From Neocallimastix lanati (nom. inval.) (lineage: Eukaryota > Neocallimastigomycota > Neocallimastigomycetes > Neocallimastigales > Neocallimastigaceae): a stretch of 32,500 bases of DNA. Of the stretch, positions 1 through 9,180 are shown piece after piece. Under the pieces are notes generated by a model. It had not been told where the DNA came from. It was given only the letters and a program-made list of their open reading frames with translations, and ran no database searches. Position 1 is the first letter of the stretch; each line of letters opens with the position of its first letter. A program made the position numbers and the translations under genes. The stretch is from the NCBI GenBank assembly GCA_016946835.1, contig JACVTC010000080.1:185001-217500 (forward strand). The letters are read 5' to 3'.

Positions 1-40
1 TTTTTTCTTATTTTATTATTATTATTATTTATTTATTGTT

Positions 41-333
<293 letters not shown>

Positions 334-489
334 GAATATAGTGCATTTCGTCAATTTTTATAATACAAATTTTCAATACACTATTTATTTTTAATGATTT
401 GTAAAATTTTTTTTAACGCCCTAAAAAATTTTAACACAATTATATGTAAAAAAAATAAATGTATAAATAAATAAATATATAAATAAATT

Positions 490-1300
490 AAGAACGTAAT
501 AATAAGAATTTAAAATAAAATAAAATAAATATTGAATGTAATAATATAAAAGTACAAGTATATAAAATAAAATAAAATATAATAAAATAAAATAAATAGT
601 AGAAATATGAATATAAAGTATAAATTGAATAAAATAAAATAAAATATAATATAATAAAATAAAATAAATAGTAGAAATATAAAGTACAGATTGAATAAAA
701 TAAAATAAACAGTAGAAATATAAAGTACAGATTGAATAAAATAAAATAAAATATAATAAAATAAAATAAATAGTAGAAATATGAATATAAAGTACAAATT
801 GAATAAAATAAAATAAAATAAAATATAATATAATAAAATAAATAGTAGAAATATGAATATAAAGTACAGATTGAATAAAATAAAATAAAATATAATATAA
901 TATAATAAAATAAAATAAATAGTAGAAATATAAAGTACAGATTGAATAAAATAAAATAAATAGTAGAAATATAAAGTACAGATTGAATAAAATAAAATAA
1001 ATAGTAGAAATATAAAGTACAGATTGAATAAAATAAAATAAATAGTAGAAATATAAAGTACAGATTGAATAAAATAAAATAAATAGTAGAAATATAAAGT
1101 ACAGATTGAATAAAATAAAATAAATAGTAGAAATATAAAGTACAGATTGAATAAAATAAAATAAATAGTAGAAATATAAAGTACAGATTGAATAAAATAA
1201 AATAAATAGTAGAAATATAAAGTACAGATTGAATAAAATAAAATAAATAGTAGAAATATAAAGTACAGATTGAATAAAATAAAATAAAATAAATATCTAA
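490..1300. repeat. Minisatellite array, exact 41-bp unit in its right half
   Basis: The motif gattgaat recurs at exact 41-bp spacing (940, 981, 1022 and on to 1268, nine occurrences). The unit contains tagtagaaatataaagtaca followed by aataaaat runs. The left half (490-930) holds more diverged units of variable length, some with an extra atgaatat segment. Exact periodicity on the right and decay on the left suggest recent expansion from one edge. Open frames across it are artefacts of the period. Confidence 0.92.
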
Positions 1301-1535
1301 TATTATTTTTTATTAAAGAATATTAAAGATCAATGTTTTCAAAATGAAAAATTTTTACGTTTTTATTATATTCAATTAATGATGTAATTTAATATATAAA
1401 ACAATATTATTGATTGTTAATAATCTCATTAAATATTAATGATTTTTTTTGTTTTCTAAAATATATAATTAAATAAAACATTTTATTTTTAAAAATAAAT
1501 TGTCTTTAATATTCTTTAATAAAAAATAATAATAA
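1300..1535. repeat. Spacer with about 28-bp inverted termini
   Basis: The segment between the two minisatellite arrays begins near 1302 with attattttttattaaagaa and ends near 1505-1532 with the reverse complement of the same roughly 28-bp sequence. The interior (about 170 bp) is non-coding. This could be a small MITE-like insertion or simply the hinge of an inverted duplication of the flanking arrays. No clear target-site duplication can be assigned in such low-complexity sequence. Confidence 0.6.
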
Positions 1536-2100
1536 ATATTTATTTTATTTTATTTTATTATATATACTTGTACTTTTATATTATTACATTCAATATTTAT
1601 TTTATTTTATTTTATTTTATTTTATTTTATTTTATTCAATCTGAACTTTATATTCATATTTCTACTATTTATTTTATTTTATTATATTTTATTCAATCTG
1701 AACTTTATATTCATATTTCTACTATTTATTTTATTTTATTATATTTTATTCAATCTGAACTTTATATTCATATTTCTACTATTTATTTTATTTTATTTAA
1801 TCTGTACTTTATATTCACATTTCTATTATTTATTTCATTTTATTTAATCTGTACTTTATATTCATATTCTACTATTTATTTTATTTTATTTAATCTGTAC
1901 TTTATATTCATATTCTACTATTTATTTTATTTTATTTAATCTGTACTTTATATTCATATTCTACTATTTATTTTATTTTATTTAATCTGTACTTTATATT
2001 CATATTTCTATTATTTATTTTATTTTATTTAATCTGTACTTTATATTCATATTTCTATTATTTATTTTATTTTATTTAATCTGTACTTTATATTTATGTT
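1536..2100. repeat. Inverted-orientation minisatellite, 46-57-bp units
   Basis: Units carry ctgaactttatattcatatt or ctgtactttatattcatatt followed by ctactatttattttatttta. This is the reverse complement of the unit in the 490-1300 array. Unit starts at 1641, 1698 and 1755 are spaced 57 bp, then 1802, 1849 and 1895 are spaced 46-47 bp. The first 60 bases (about 1555-1605) are also the reverse complement of about 530-580. The two arrays therefore form one large inverted repeat. Confidence 0.88.
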
Positions 2101-2109
2101 TCTACTATT

Positions 2110-2486
2110 TATTTTATTTTATTTTATTTTATTTATTTTATTTTATTTTATTTTATTTTATTTTATTTTATTTTATTTTATTTTATTTTATTTTATTTTA
2201 TTTTATTTTATTTTATTTTATTTTATTTTATTTTATTTTATTTTATTTTATTTTATTTTATTTTATTTTATTTTATTTTATTTTATTTTATTTTATTTTA
2301 TTTTATTTTATTTTATTTTATTTTATTTTATTTTATTTTATTTTATTTTATTTTATTTTATTTTATTTTATTTTATTTTATTTTATTTTATTTTATTTTA
2401 TTTTATTTTATTTTATTTTATTTTATTTTATTTTATTTTATTTATTTTATTTTATTTTATTTTATTTTATTTTATTTTATTTTATT
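2110..2486. repeat. TTTTA pentanucleotide satellite
   Basis: About 370 bp of nearly perfect TTTTA repeats, with only a couple of slipped units near its ends. It ends in a T-run and a short TTTA tract (to about 2535). It encodes an open FILFY-type periodic frame on the + strand with no biological support. Confidence 0.97.
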
Positions 2487-2654
2487 TTTTTTTTTATTAC
2501 ATTATTTATTTGTTTATTTATTTATTTATTTTTATAAATAATTGAAAAATAAATTTTTCAAAATTAATATTAAGAATAATATTGGATAATTAATATAGTA
2601 ATTTTAATTATATAATTAAAAAATATTTATAAAAATATAGAAAATCTAATTATT

Positions 2655-3129
2655 GATGTGAGTCTAACAAAGGAAAAGAGCAAATCATTATTAATAAAAA
2701 ATATATTTTAATTTTTCATATATAAGAAAAGATAATTACAAAGTTTATAAATGTACCGAATATAAATAAACAAATAAATGTAAATCTTTTATTTTTTTAA
2801 ATAATAAGAAAGAAATCTTAAAATATGATAGTTCACATAATCATCCTGTAAAAGAATACGATGTATCTCAATTTATCATGAAAAATAAAATTAAAGATGG
2901 AATTGAAAAAAGTTCAATTCCTTTTGGTATAAAAATAAAACCCCTATATAATAAAAATTCTAAAGAAATGAGATTTATGTGTCCAGAATTTAATTCAATT
3001 AAATTCCAAATATCAAGAAATTTAAATAAAAAACTACCATCCAATGTAATAACATTTACTGAAATTCCTAATGAATCTGAATATTATAAAACAAAGAGAA
3101 GTGAAAATTTTATGATATTCAAAAAATTC
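2655..3129 (+). pseudogene. FLYWCH/MULE-type transposase relic, 5' part
   Basis: Reading across frameshifts and stops gives a protein pattern typical of FLYWCH zinc-finger proteins linked to MULE transposases: SNKGKEQIII, then YKCTEYK, then NKCKSF, then a DSSHNHP block that supplies the His-x-His pair. An uninterrupted segment from 2878 to 3129 continues with IPFGIKIKP and SEYYKTKRSENFMIFKK. The gene was already broken before the retrotransposon insertion: there is an in-frame stop just after the first Cys block and a frame change upstream of it. The retroelement entered at 3129/3130 and the reading resumes at 9181. The family assignment comes from motif recognition and is fairly firm; the exact boundaries are not. 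Confidence 0.75.
3125..3129. other. Target-site duplication, left copy (AATTC)
   Basis: AATTC immediately precedes the TG of the 5' LTR, and an identical AATTC follows the CA of the 3' LTR at 9181-9185. Five bases is the usual duplication length for Ty1/copia integrases. Confidence 0.93.
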
Positions 3130-3398
3130 TGTTAGAGACGAAATCGTTACATACATTTATTTATATTATTAATTTATATCAACCAATAATTAATCTCTAA
3201 GTAAATTAAATAATGTTAACTAAGATATAAAATATGAAATAAATTTAATGTAAAAATATCTCTTAGAAAAATATATATATCCTCATAATAAAAATTATTA
3301 ATAAACATTTTATAATATTACTCATAACATAAAATACTTTGTTATATTGTTTTTATTAATACAGTGTTTGTCTTAGATTTATAAATTTGTTTTTCACA
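3130..3398 (+). repeat. 5' LTR of the copia element
   Basis: It begins tgttagagacg and ends tttttcaca. Compared with the 3' LTR it has C instead of A at 3372 and lacks one copy of the 9-bp unit aagtaaatt. An AATAAA hexamer lies in the middle of the LTR, but promoter and polyadenylation sites cannot be placed with confidence in such AT-rich sequence. Confidence 0.97.
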
Positions 3399-3429
3399 GA
3401 TTAAGAGTCTCAACTCTTCAGTTGAGCTA
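3399..3429 (+). promoter_or_regulatory. Primer-binding site for a tRNA-Lys(CUU) 5' half
   Basis: The bases that abut the LTR are the reverse complement of TTGAGACTCTTAATC. That is a eukaryotic tRNA-Lys(CUU) anticodon arm: 5' stem, loop C-U-C-U-U-A-A with U33 and A37 in place, then U39 and C40. Further out the complement includes TAGCTCA and AGAG at about the spacing of tRNA positions 8-14 and the 3' side of the D-arm. A primer ending inside the anticodon stem means half-tRNA priming, as known for Drosophila copia with initiator tRNA-Met. Identity as Lys rests on matching by eye, since the host tRNA is not in the window. Confidence 0.72.
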
Positions 3430-3618
3430 TCAATAAAGCTAAGTTGGAATAAATAAAACATAAAATCAATTTATCATTAATATCCTAACTAATAAAATTA
3501 TATTTTTATTATTTTTATAATATTCATTATAGAAACAAAAAGTAATAACCAATATTAATAGACAAATATTACAAAACAATGGTGAGAATATATTGCAATA
3601 GGCCATAGTTATTTTTGA

Positions 3619-3624
<6 letters not shown>

Positions 3625-3657
<33 letters not shown>
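3625..3657 (+). repeat. 33-base A-run in the retrotransposon leader
   Basis: An uninterrupted A-run on the sense strand of the element, upstream of gag. It could be slippage-derived. It lies between the primer-binding site and the cluster of palindromic motifs. Confidence 0.95.
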
Positions 3658-3659
<2 letters not shown>

Positions 3660-3735
3660 ATATAAATATATATACATAATTATATAAATAAAAATAATAA
3701 AATAAATAAAATAAAAAATAAAATAAAATAATAGT

Positions 3736-3931
3736 CAACTAGTTCATCTAAGTTGAGAATTATTGAAAATAAAAAATAAATGCAAACTAGCTAAATTGTA
3801 AATAAGATATTAAAATAAAAATAATTGTCAACTAGCTAGGTTGAATAAAAATAAAAATAAAATAAAGATCAACTAGTTAAGTTGTAAATAATTGACTTTT
3901 AAATAAAAATAATTGACAACTAACTATGTTG
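3736..3931. repeat. Five CAACTAG-type palindromic motifs in the leader
   Basis: Imperfect palindromes of the form CAACTAGxTAxGTTG occur at 3736-3755, 3783-3798, 3829-3843, 3870-3884 and 3917-3931, spaced 41-47 bp. Each can fold into a short stem. A related stem, caactcttcagttg, lies at 3411-3424 inside the extended primer site. Their place between primer site and gag is where packaging or dimerisation signals sit in many retroelements, but that function is inference. Confidence 0.75.
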
Positions 3932-4370
3932 AAAATAATTGAAATAAATAATAGTAATTTATGTCATTAAAACTAGGGGTTAAAAATAAATAAAATTTAA
4001 ATTAAATTAATATAGAATAAAAGCAATCAAATACATTTATAGTTATAGACAAAGTAATTTCAATATTCACAACAATATATATATATACAAAACAAAATTT
4101 GTCACTATTAATAGTACCCAATGAATTTAAATGGTTTATATTTTTTATTTTTATATACGAATCAAAGGACATATATAATATAAACAAAATTTATTTTTAA
4201 TATAAATATATATAATTTTAATATATAATTAATAAAATAATAAAAATAATATATATAAAATAGAATATCCTAAAACACAAAATTCTCTTCTGATATTAAA
4301 TAATTTAAAACAATATTAAAAATTAAATATAAGATATATTAATATTACTTCAATTATTAATAAAGAAAAA

Positions 4371-6404
4371 ATGACACCAAGAAGAATTAATCAAGTAATC
4401 AACGTGGAAGCTACTGACAATCCAAGGAAGATAGTGAATTTCAATTACTCTGAGAATTTCAATAGAGTAATTGAATTAACAACTGAAAATTATCCGAGAT
4501 GGAAAGGAAACATCCTTTATTTATTGACCATAAATGATCTAGTACTTTACGCCACTAAAGAAAAAATTAAGAAATTAAGAAAGAAAGACATCAAAGAGGA
4601 CATATTAAACTACACGGAAGACCAATTTGACAACACATTAGTATATGCTAAAAATACTAATGAAAATGACATTAACAACGATATTACAGCAAAATGGATG
4701 ATACTTAACACCTTAGGAGAAAAGACTCAAAAAATAGTAAAGGGAAATGGAAAAACAGCTCATCAAGTTTGGAAACTCTTAGAGAAGTCATTTACTAAAT
4801 CAAAGGAATCTAGAAAGTTAGAACTAAAGAAAAAACTAAACGAGTTAAAGTTCGAAGAAGAACAAGATATAAATATATTCATGGCAGATCCTCAAAACAC
4901 TATTCAAGAATTAGAAAAAATAGATGAAGATCTAAGCACCAGCACAAAAGTCGGTATTTTGAATAGGGCGCTACCGGAAAACCTTCGATTCATCAATGTA
5001 TTTCAATACAACAGTGATTGGGAAAAATGTACCGATTATGTAAAAAATGTAATACCACAAATCTTGTTATCCAATCTAACAGAATCAAACTACATTAAGG
5101 AAAACAATAATAAAAACATTTTTTCAGCTGAGAGTACATACAAAAAGAATCAAGAAAAATCAAAACGATATATCAAAAATATCAATAAAAATACAAAACG
5201 ACCAAATATAAAATGCAACTACTGTGGTAAAAGAGGGCATTTCTTTTACAATTGCTTTAAAAGAAAAAGAAACCAATTAAGAAGACGAAGCAATACAAAT
5301 TTTAAAAGAAAAAACAATTATAATAAATCAAATATAAAAAACAAAAAGGTTATAGATAACATTCAAAGAAACAACTATAACGATATATATGTAGAGTGTT
5401 TTTCTCAAGATTACAACACAAATGAATCAAATACTATAGACTTAATAGATAATAAAAATAAATCAACAAAGTCTATTAATAAAGAATTAATCTGTTGGAC
5501 CTTAGATTCAGGAGCTTCAATCAACATCACCAACAGACTAGATAAACTCACAAATATTAAATATTGCAATGAAAAAATATTTTTTGCAAATAATCAATCG
5601 ATTATCATTAATAAAGTTGGCACCTTCATAGGATACATTAATGAATACGAATTCACAATTGAAGATGTTTATTACTCACCATTAATCAATAAAAATTTAA
5701 TATCAATTAGAAACTTAATTAAACAAAATTATAAAATTTTATTTAACACCAATCACAACAAATCATATGTCACGATCTATGACAAATACCAAAACAAAAT
5801 CGCCAATATTATCTCATATGCAAATAACACATTCAACATTTGGTTATCAACCCAACGTATATTTCTACACGACAATAATACCAGAAGCACAAATGATGAA
5901 ATCAACTATATTAACATGAAGATTCCTGATAAATTAAATTCATGGCACAGAAGGTTTAGTCACTTCGATATAAAATCAATTAAAAACAAATTACTTAAGA
6001 CAGATATCAAATTAAAATGTCCTCTATGTGCTCAATCCAAGATTAAAAACAAACCTTATTCAAAAAATATCAATACAACTAAGCATATCTTTGAACTACT
6101 ACACTTGGACTTGGTAGGTCCATTACCTGAATCCATTCACGGAAACAAATATTTTTTTACTATTTTAGACGATTACTCTAGATACGGATGGGTTCTTTTT
6201 CTAAAAGGTAAAGATTACACATTTCCCGCTTTTTATAAATGGTTCAATAACGTAAAAAATTTGTACAATACTAGAATAAAATATTTACGGACTGATAATG
6301 GTACGGAATTCCGCAATAATAACTTCAAGGACTTCTGTCAATCTTACGGAATCATTCAACAATTTACTGTTCCACACAATCCTCAGCAAAATGGAAGAGC
6401 TTAG
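4371..6404 (+). CDS. Gag, protease and integrase part of copia polyprotein
   Basis: A 677-residue open frame from an ATG in an A-rich context (4371). Residues about 25-250 form a copia-type gag region. A CCHC zinc knuckle follows at C282, C285, H290 and C295, amid Lys/Arg/Asn-rich sequence. The aspartic protease motif DSGA is at 379-382. The integrase zinc-binding part has H526/H531 and C550/C553, and the catalytic core has D580 (in LHLDLVGP) and D642 (in LRTDNGTEF). The frame stops with TAG at codon 678, exactly 36 residues after D642, where the catalytic Glu of the D,D(35)E triad is expected within the conserved PQQNG-x-A-E-R pattern. The downstream frame is in register, so the only lesion seen is this nonsense codon. 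Expression would be as a gag-pol polyprotein processed by the protease in virus-like particles. Confidence 0.93.
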   Translation: MTPRRINQVINVEATDNPRKIVNFNYSENFNRVIELTTENYPRWKGNILYLLTINDLVLYATKEKIKKLRKKDIKEDILNYTEDQFDNTLVYAKNTNENDINNDITAKWMILNTLGEKTQKIVKGNGKTAHQVWKLLEKSFTKSKESRKLELKKKLNELKFEEEQDINIFMADPQNTIQELEKIDEDLSTSTKVGILNRALPENLRFINVFQYNSDWEKCTDYVKNVIPQILLSNLTESNYIKENNNKNIFSAESTYKKNQEKSKRYIKNINKNTKRPNIKCNYCGKRGHFFYNCFKRKRNQLRRRSNTNFKRKNNYNKSNIKNKKVIDNIQRNNYNDIYVECFSQDYNTNESNTIDLIDNKNKSTKSINKELICWTLDSGASINITNRLDKLTNIKYCNEKIFFANNQSIIINKVGTFIGYINEYEFTIEDVYYSPLINKNLISIRNLIKQNYKILFNTNHNKSYVTIYDKYQNKIANIISYANNTFNIWLSTQRIFLHDNNTRSTNDEINYINMKIPDKLNSWHRRFSHFDIKSIKNKLLKTDIKLKCPLCAQSKIKNKPYSKNINTTKHIFELLHLDLVGPLPESIHGNKYFFTILDDYSRYGWVLFLKGKDYTFPAFYKWFNNVKNLYNTRIKYLRTDNGTEFRNNNFKDFCQSYGIIQQFTVPHNPQQNGRA

Positions 6405-8834
6405 CGATTCAATGGAACTCTAATCTCATCTGCCAAAGTAATGCTTAACGATGCTAAGCTGAGTAAACACTTTTGGGAAGACGCTGTTCACACCTCTAAT
6501 TATATACATAATCGACTACCACATCGTGGAATCAACAACATCATCCCATATGAACGGCTAAACAAATCAAAAGTAGATTATTCAAATATAAGAGTATTTG
6601 GATGTAAAGTCTATTACTACATCCCAAAATCCTTTAGAACAAAATTTCAAAATAATGCTTCTCCTGGTATTTTTCTTGGTTATTCAGATAACCCCAGAGC
6701 TTATAAAATTTTAGACACATATAACAATAAAATAATACTCTCACGTAGTGTTGAATTTTTTGAATCCAATCCTGGAGATTTTTATACGACTAATTGCTGT
6801 ACTGACCATCAAAATTTTATTCCCAATTATGAAATTTGGGGGAATAGTAGTTCTTATTACTACAATAACTCTTACACAAAAAATCATATTAACGCAAAAC
6901 CAGCATCAATATTTATTCCAGAAAACAGCATAAACAAAAACACAGTTCATTTCAATAAACAAGGAAAAGACCAAAACACTAATAACACTTCTACTCTAAA
7001 TACAAATAATAGCACAAGTCAACGCAAAGTTACCAACACTATCAAAAATAACAACATCAATAATAATCAAAATAACACTATTAATACTACTCAAAGCAAT
7101 GATAATAACATCAACACTAATCAAACAAAAAACAACAACAATCATTTAAATACGAACATTCATTCTGAAACAAACGATATGAATATCAACAGTATTATAA
7201 GCAACCAAAACAATAAAGTTAAAGGAAACCAAACACCTAACAATAATAATAATTTAATATGTAACAATCAAGTATTAAATAAATATTTAAGAGAACCTTT
7301 AGACTATGACGATATATACAACCTCGAAGATCAAGAAGAATGGTTTAACTCTGCTGAAAATGAATTTGGCAACTTGAGAGACCTAAAAGTTTATGAACAA
7401 GTAAATAAAGATGAAATCCCAGAAGAAGCTAATATTATCAAATCCAGACTAATATTCAAATACAAAAGAAATTCTAAAGGGGACATAGTCAAAAGAAAAA
7501 CAAGGCTTATAGCAAAAGGGTTCACACAGCAACATGGAATAGACTATAAAGATACATTTGCACCCACCTTAAAACTAGATTCGATAAGAATATTTACACA
7601 TAGAGCAGCAAGAAATAATTTCCAAATAGAACAAATAGATGTTAATACTGCTTATTTAAACGCTTATCTAAAGGAAGAAATATACATGGAGCCTCCAAAG
7701 GGACATCCCGATCACAAGAAATACATCTGGAAACTCAAGAAAGCCATATATGGTTTAAAGCAAAGCGGAATGGAATGGAACAATGAATTAAATGGGCATC
7801 TACTAAACATTGGCTTCAAAAGATTGACTTGTGAACCATGTATATACTTTACAACAGATAAACATAACAAGATTACATGCCTCATAGCTGTTTATGTGGA
7901 CGATATACTACTTGCAGGTAACAAAGCAAAAGTAGATCAAATCAAAAATATGATAAAAAATAAATTCAAAATAAAAGAAATCGGTGAAGTCAATTTCATA
8001 ATAGGAATAAAATTTGTAAAGCACAAAAACGGTTATTTCTTAAATCAAGAAAGATATATAAACGATATAATTACCAAATATGGATTGTCAAGTGCTACTC
8101 CTATTCGTAATATAACACCAATTGAAAATGAAGAATTAAGAAAAACGAAAATGAATGAAACTACTTATAGAAGCGCTGTTGGAAGCTTATTATACTTAGG
8201 TATCTGTACTAGACCCGATATATTATATGCAGTATCCAAAGCGGCACAAAAATCAAAAGAACCTAACTTGGAAGATTGGGAAAATTTAAAACGAATATTA
8301 AAATATTTAAAGGGAACAATAAAATATGGTATTAACATATCAAGAAACTCCAATGTCAAAGCTTTCGTAGATGCAGACTACGCTGGGGACACAAAAACAA
8401 GAAGATCGACTACAGGATTTGTAATTACAATAGGAGATTCACCTACTAGTTGGTGTTCAAAATTACAGCATTGTGTATCGACTTCCACAGCTGAGGCCGA
8501 ATATTATAGTCTTAGCGAATGTAGCAAACATTGCATGTGGTACATAAACTTATTGAAGGAATTAAAATACAACATCAGTGGTATTGAAGTCAACATAGAC
8601 AATAAAGCTGCAATCTATAATGCAAAAAACCAATCGATTAATCCAAGAACAAAGCATATGGACATAAGATTGCACTATGTAAGAGAATTAGTAAAGAGCA
8701 ATAAAATAATATTGAAATATGTAAAATCTCAAAACAATTTAGCAGATGGCTTTACGAAATATCTAAACGGATCTTCCATGGATAAATTTAGAAATTCATT
8801 ATTAACACAGCCAATGGACTTGAAAATTTATTAA
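6405..8834 (+). CDS. Integrase C-part, reverse transcriptase and RNase H
   Basis: The remainder of the copia polyprotein in the same frame as the upstream part. A usable internal ATG exists at 6441 (797 residues), but it is unlikely to be a natural start because it lies inside integrase. The integrase tail runs to about residue 140. An Asn/Thr-rich low-complexity linker fills about 165-275. The reverse transcriptase begins with LDYDDIYN and RLIAKGFTQQ, and its catalytic YVDD is at residues 485-488. RNase H starts near FVDADYAGD and contains TSTAEAEYY and IDNKAAI, with the acidic residues expected of the copia enzyme. The frame ends with ADGFTKYL and a short tail. Apart from the upstream stop, no frameshift was seen. 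Confidence 0.92.
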   Translation, partial: RFNGTLISSAKVMLNDAKLSKHFWEDAVHTSNYIHNRLPHRGINNIIPYERLNKSKVDYSNIRVFGCKVYYYIPKSFRTKFQNNASPGIFLGYSDNPRAYKILDTYNNKIILSRSVEFFESNPGDFYTTNCCTDHQNFIPNYEIWGNSSSYYYNNSYTKNHINAKPASIFIPENSINKNTVHFNKQGKDQNTNNTSTLNTNNSTSQRKVTNTIKNNNINNNQNNTINTTQSNDNNINTNQTKNNNNHLNTNIHSETNDMNINSIISNQNNKVKGNQTPNNNNNLICNNQVLNKYLREPLDYDDIYNLEDQEEWFNSAENEFGNLRDLKVYEQVNKDEIPEEANIIKSRLIFKYKRNSKGDIVKRKTRLIAKGFTQQHGIDYKDTFAPTLKLDSIRIFTHRAARNNFQIEQIDVNTAYLNAYLKEEIYMEPPKGHPDHKKYIWKLKKAIYGLKQSGMEWNNELNGHLLNIGFKRLTCEPCIYFTTDKHNKITCLIAVYVDDILLAGNKAKVDQIKNMIKNKFKIKEIGEVNFIIGIKFVKHKNGYFLNQERYINDIITKYGLSSATPIRNITPIENEELRKTKMNETTYRSAVGSLLYLGICTRPDILYAVSKAAQKSKEPNLEDWENLKRILKYLKGTIKYGINISRNSNVKAFVDADYAGDTKTRRSTTGFVITIGDSPTSWCSKLQHCVSTSTAEAEYYSLSECSKHCMWYINLLKELKYNISGIEVNIDNKAAIYNAKNQSINPRTKHMDIRLHYVRELVKSNKIILKYVKSQNNLADGFTKYLNGSSMDKFRNSLLTQPMDLKIY

Positions 8835-8893
8835 CTTAAATTTTTTAAAATAAAAAAAATAATCAATTATAACCTTAAAAATAAGTTATAATT

Positions 8894-8902
8894 GTGGGGG
8901 AA
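8894..8902 (+). promoter_or_regulatory. Polypurine tract next to the 3' LTR
   Basis: GTGGGGGAA abuts the TG of the 3' LTR. It is the usual RNase H-resistant primer for plus-strand DNA synthesis in LTR elements and stands out as the only G-run nearby. Confidence 0.85.
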
Positions 8903-9180
8903 TGTTAGAGACGAAATCGTTACATACATTTATTTATATTATTAATTTATATCAACCAATAATTAATCTCTAAGTAAATTAAGTAAATTAAATAATGTTA
9001 ACTAAGATATAAAATATGAAATAAATTTAATGTAAAAATATCTCTTAGAAAAATATATATATCCTCATAATAAAAATTATTAATAAACATTTTATAATAT
9101 TACTCATAACATAAAATACTTTGTTATATTGTTTTTATTAATACAGTGTTTGTATTAGATTTATAAATTTGTTTTTCACA
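8903..9180 (+). repeat. 3' LTR of the copia element
   Basis: Aligned by eye, it is identical to the 5' LTR except for A at 9154 (C at 3372) and a tandem 9-bp duplication of aagtaaatt at 8972-8989. Near-identity implies recent insertion, because the two LTRs are copied from one template at integration. Confidence 0.97.

Larger units (their letters stand above)
3130..9180 (+). mobile_element. Ty1/copia LTR retrotransposon, near complete
   Basis: The 6051-bp element has LTRs of 269 bp (3130-3398) and 278 bp (8903-9180) that begin TG and end CA, flanked by the 5-bp duplication AATTC at 3125-3129 and 9181-9185. In order it has a primer-binding site directly after the 5' LTR, a leader of about 970 bp, one gag-pol frame (4371-8834) in the order gag, zinc knuckle, protease, integrase, reverse transcriptase, RNase H, and a purine tract next to the 3' LTR. 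Integrase before reverse transcriptase defines the copia (Pseudoviridae) order. The LTRs differ by one substitution and one 9-bp tandem duplication, so insertion was recent. A single stop codon interrupts the polyprotein, so this copy is probably not autonomous. Confidence 0.96.

Noticed and set aside
510-797. Open frame rich in FYFILF on the - strand
   Set aside because: It is the translation of a minisatellite with a period that happens to avoid stops; there is no codon structure or homology.
900-1290. CRISPR array
   Set aside because: The 41-bp period has no unique spacers; repeats are contiguous, so it is a minisatellite in a eukaryotic genome.
1568-2545. Two + strand frames of the FILFYFILF type
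   Set aside because: Both are products of TTTTA and 46-57-bp tandem repeats.
2878-3135. Short intact gene of 85 codons
   Set aside because: It is the readable middle of a broken FLYWCH/MULE transposase, and its last codons come from the inserted LTR.
6441-8834. Independent pol gene starting at the internal ATG
   Set aside because: It is in frame with the upstream gag-protease-integrase and begins inside the integrase core, so the stop is a lesion and not a gene boundary.
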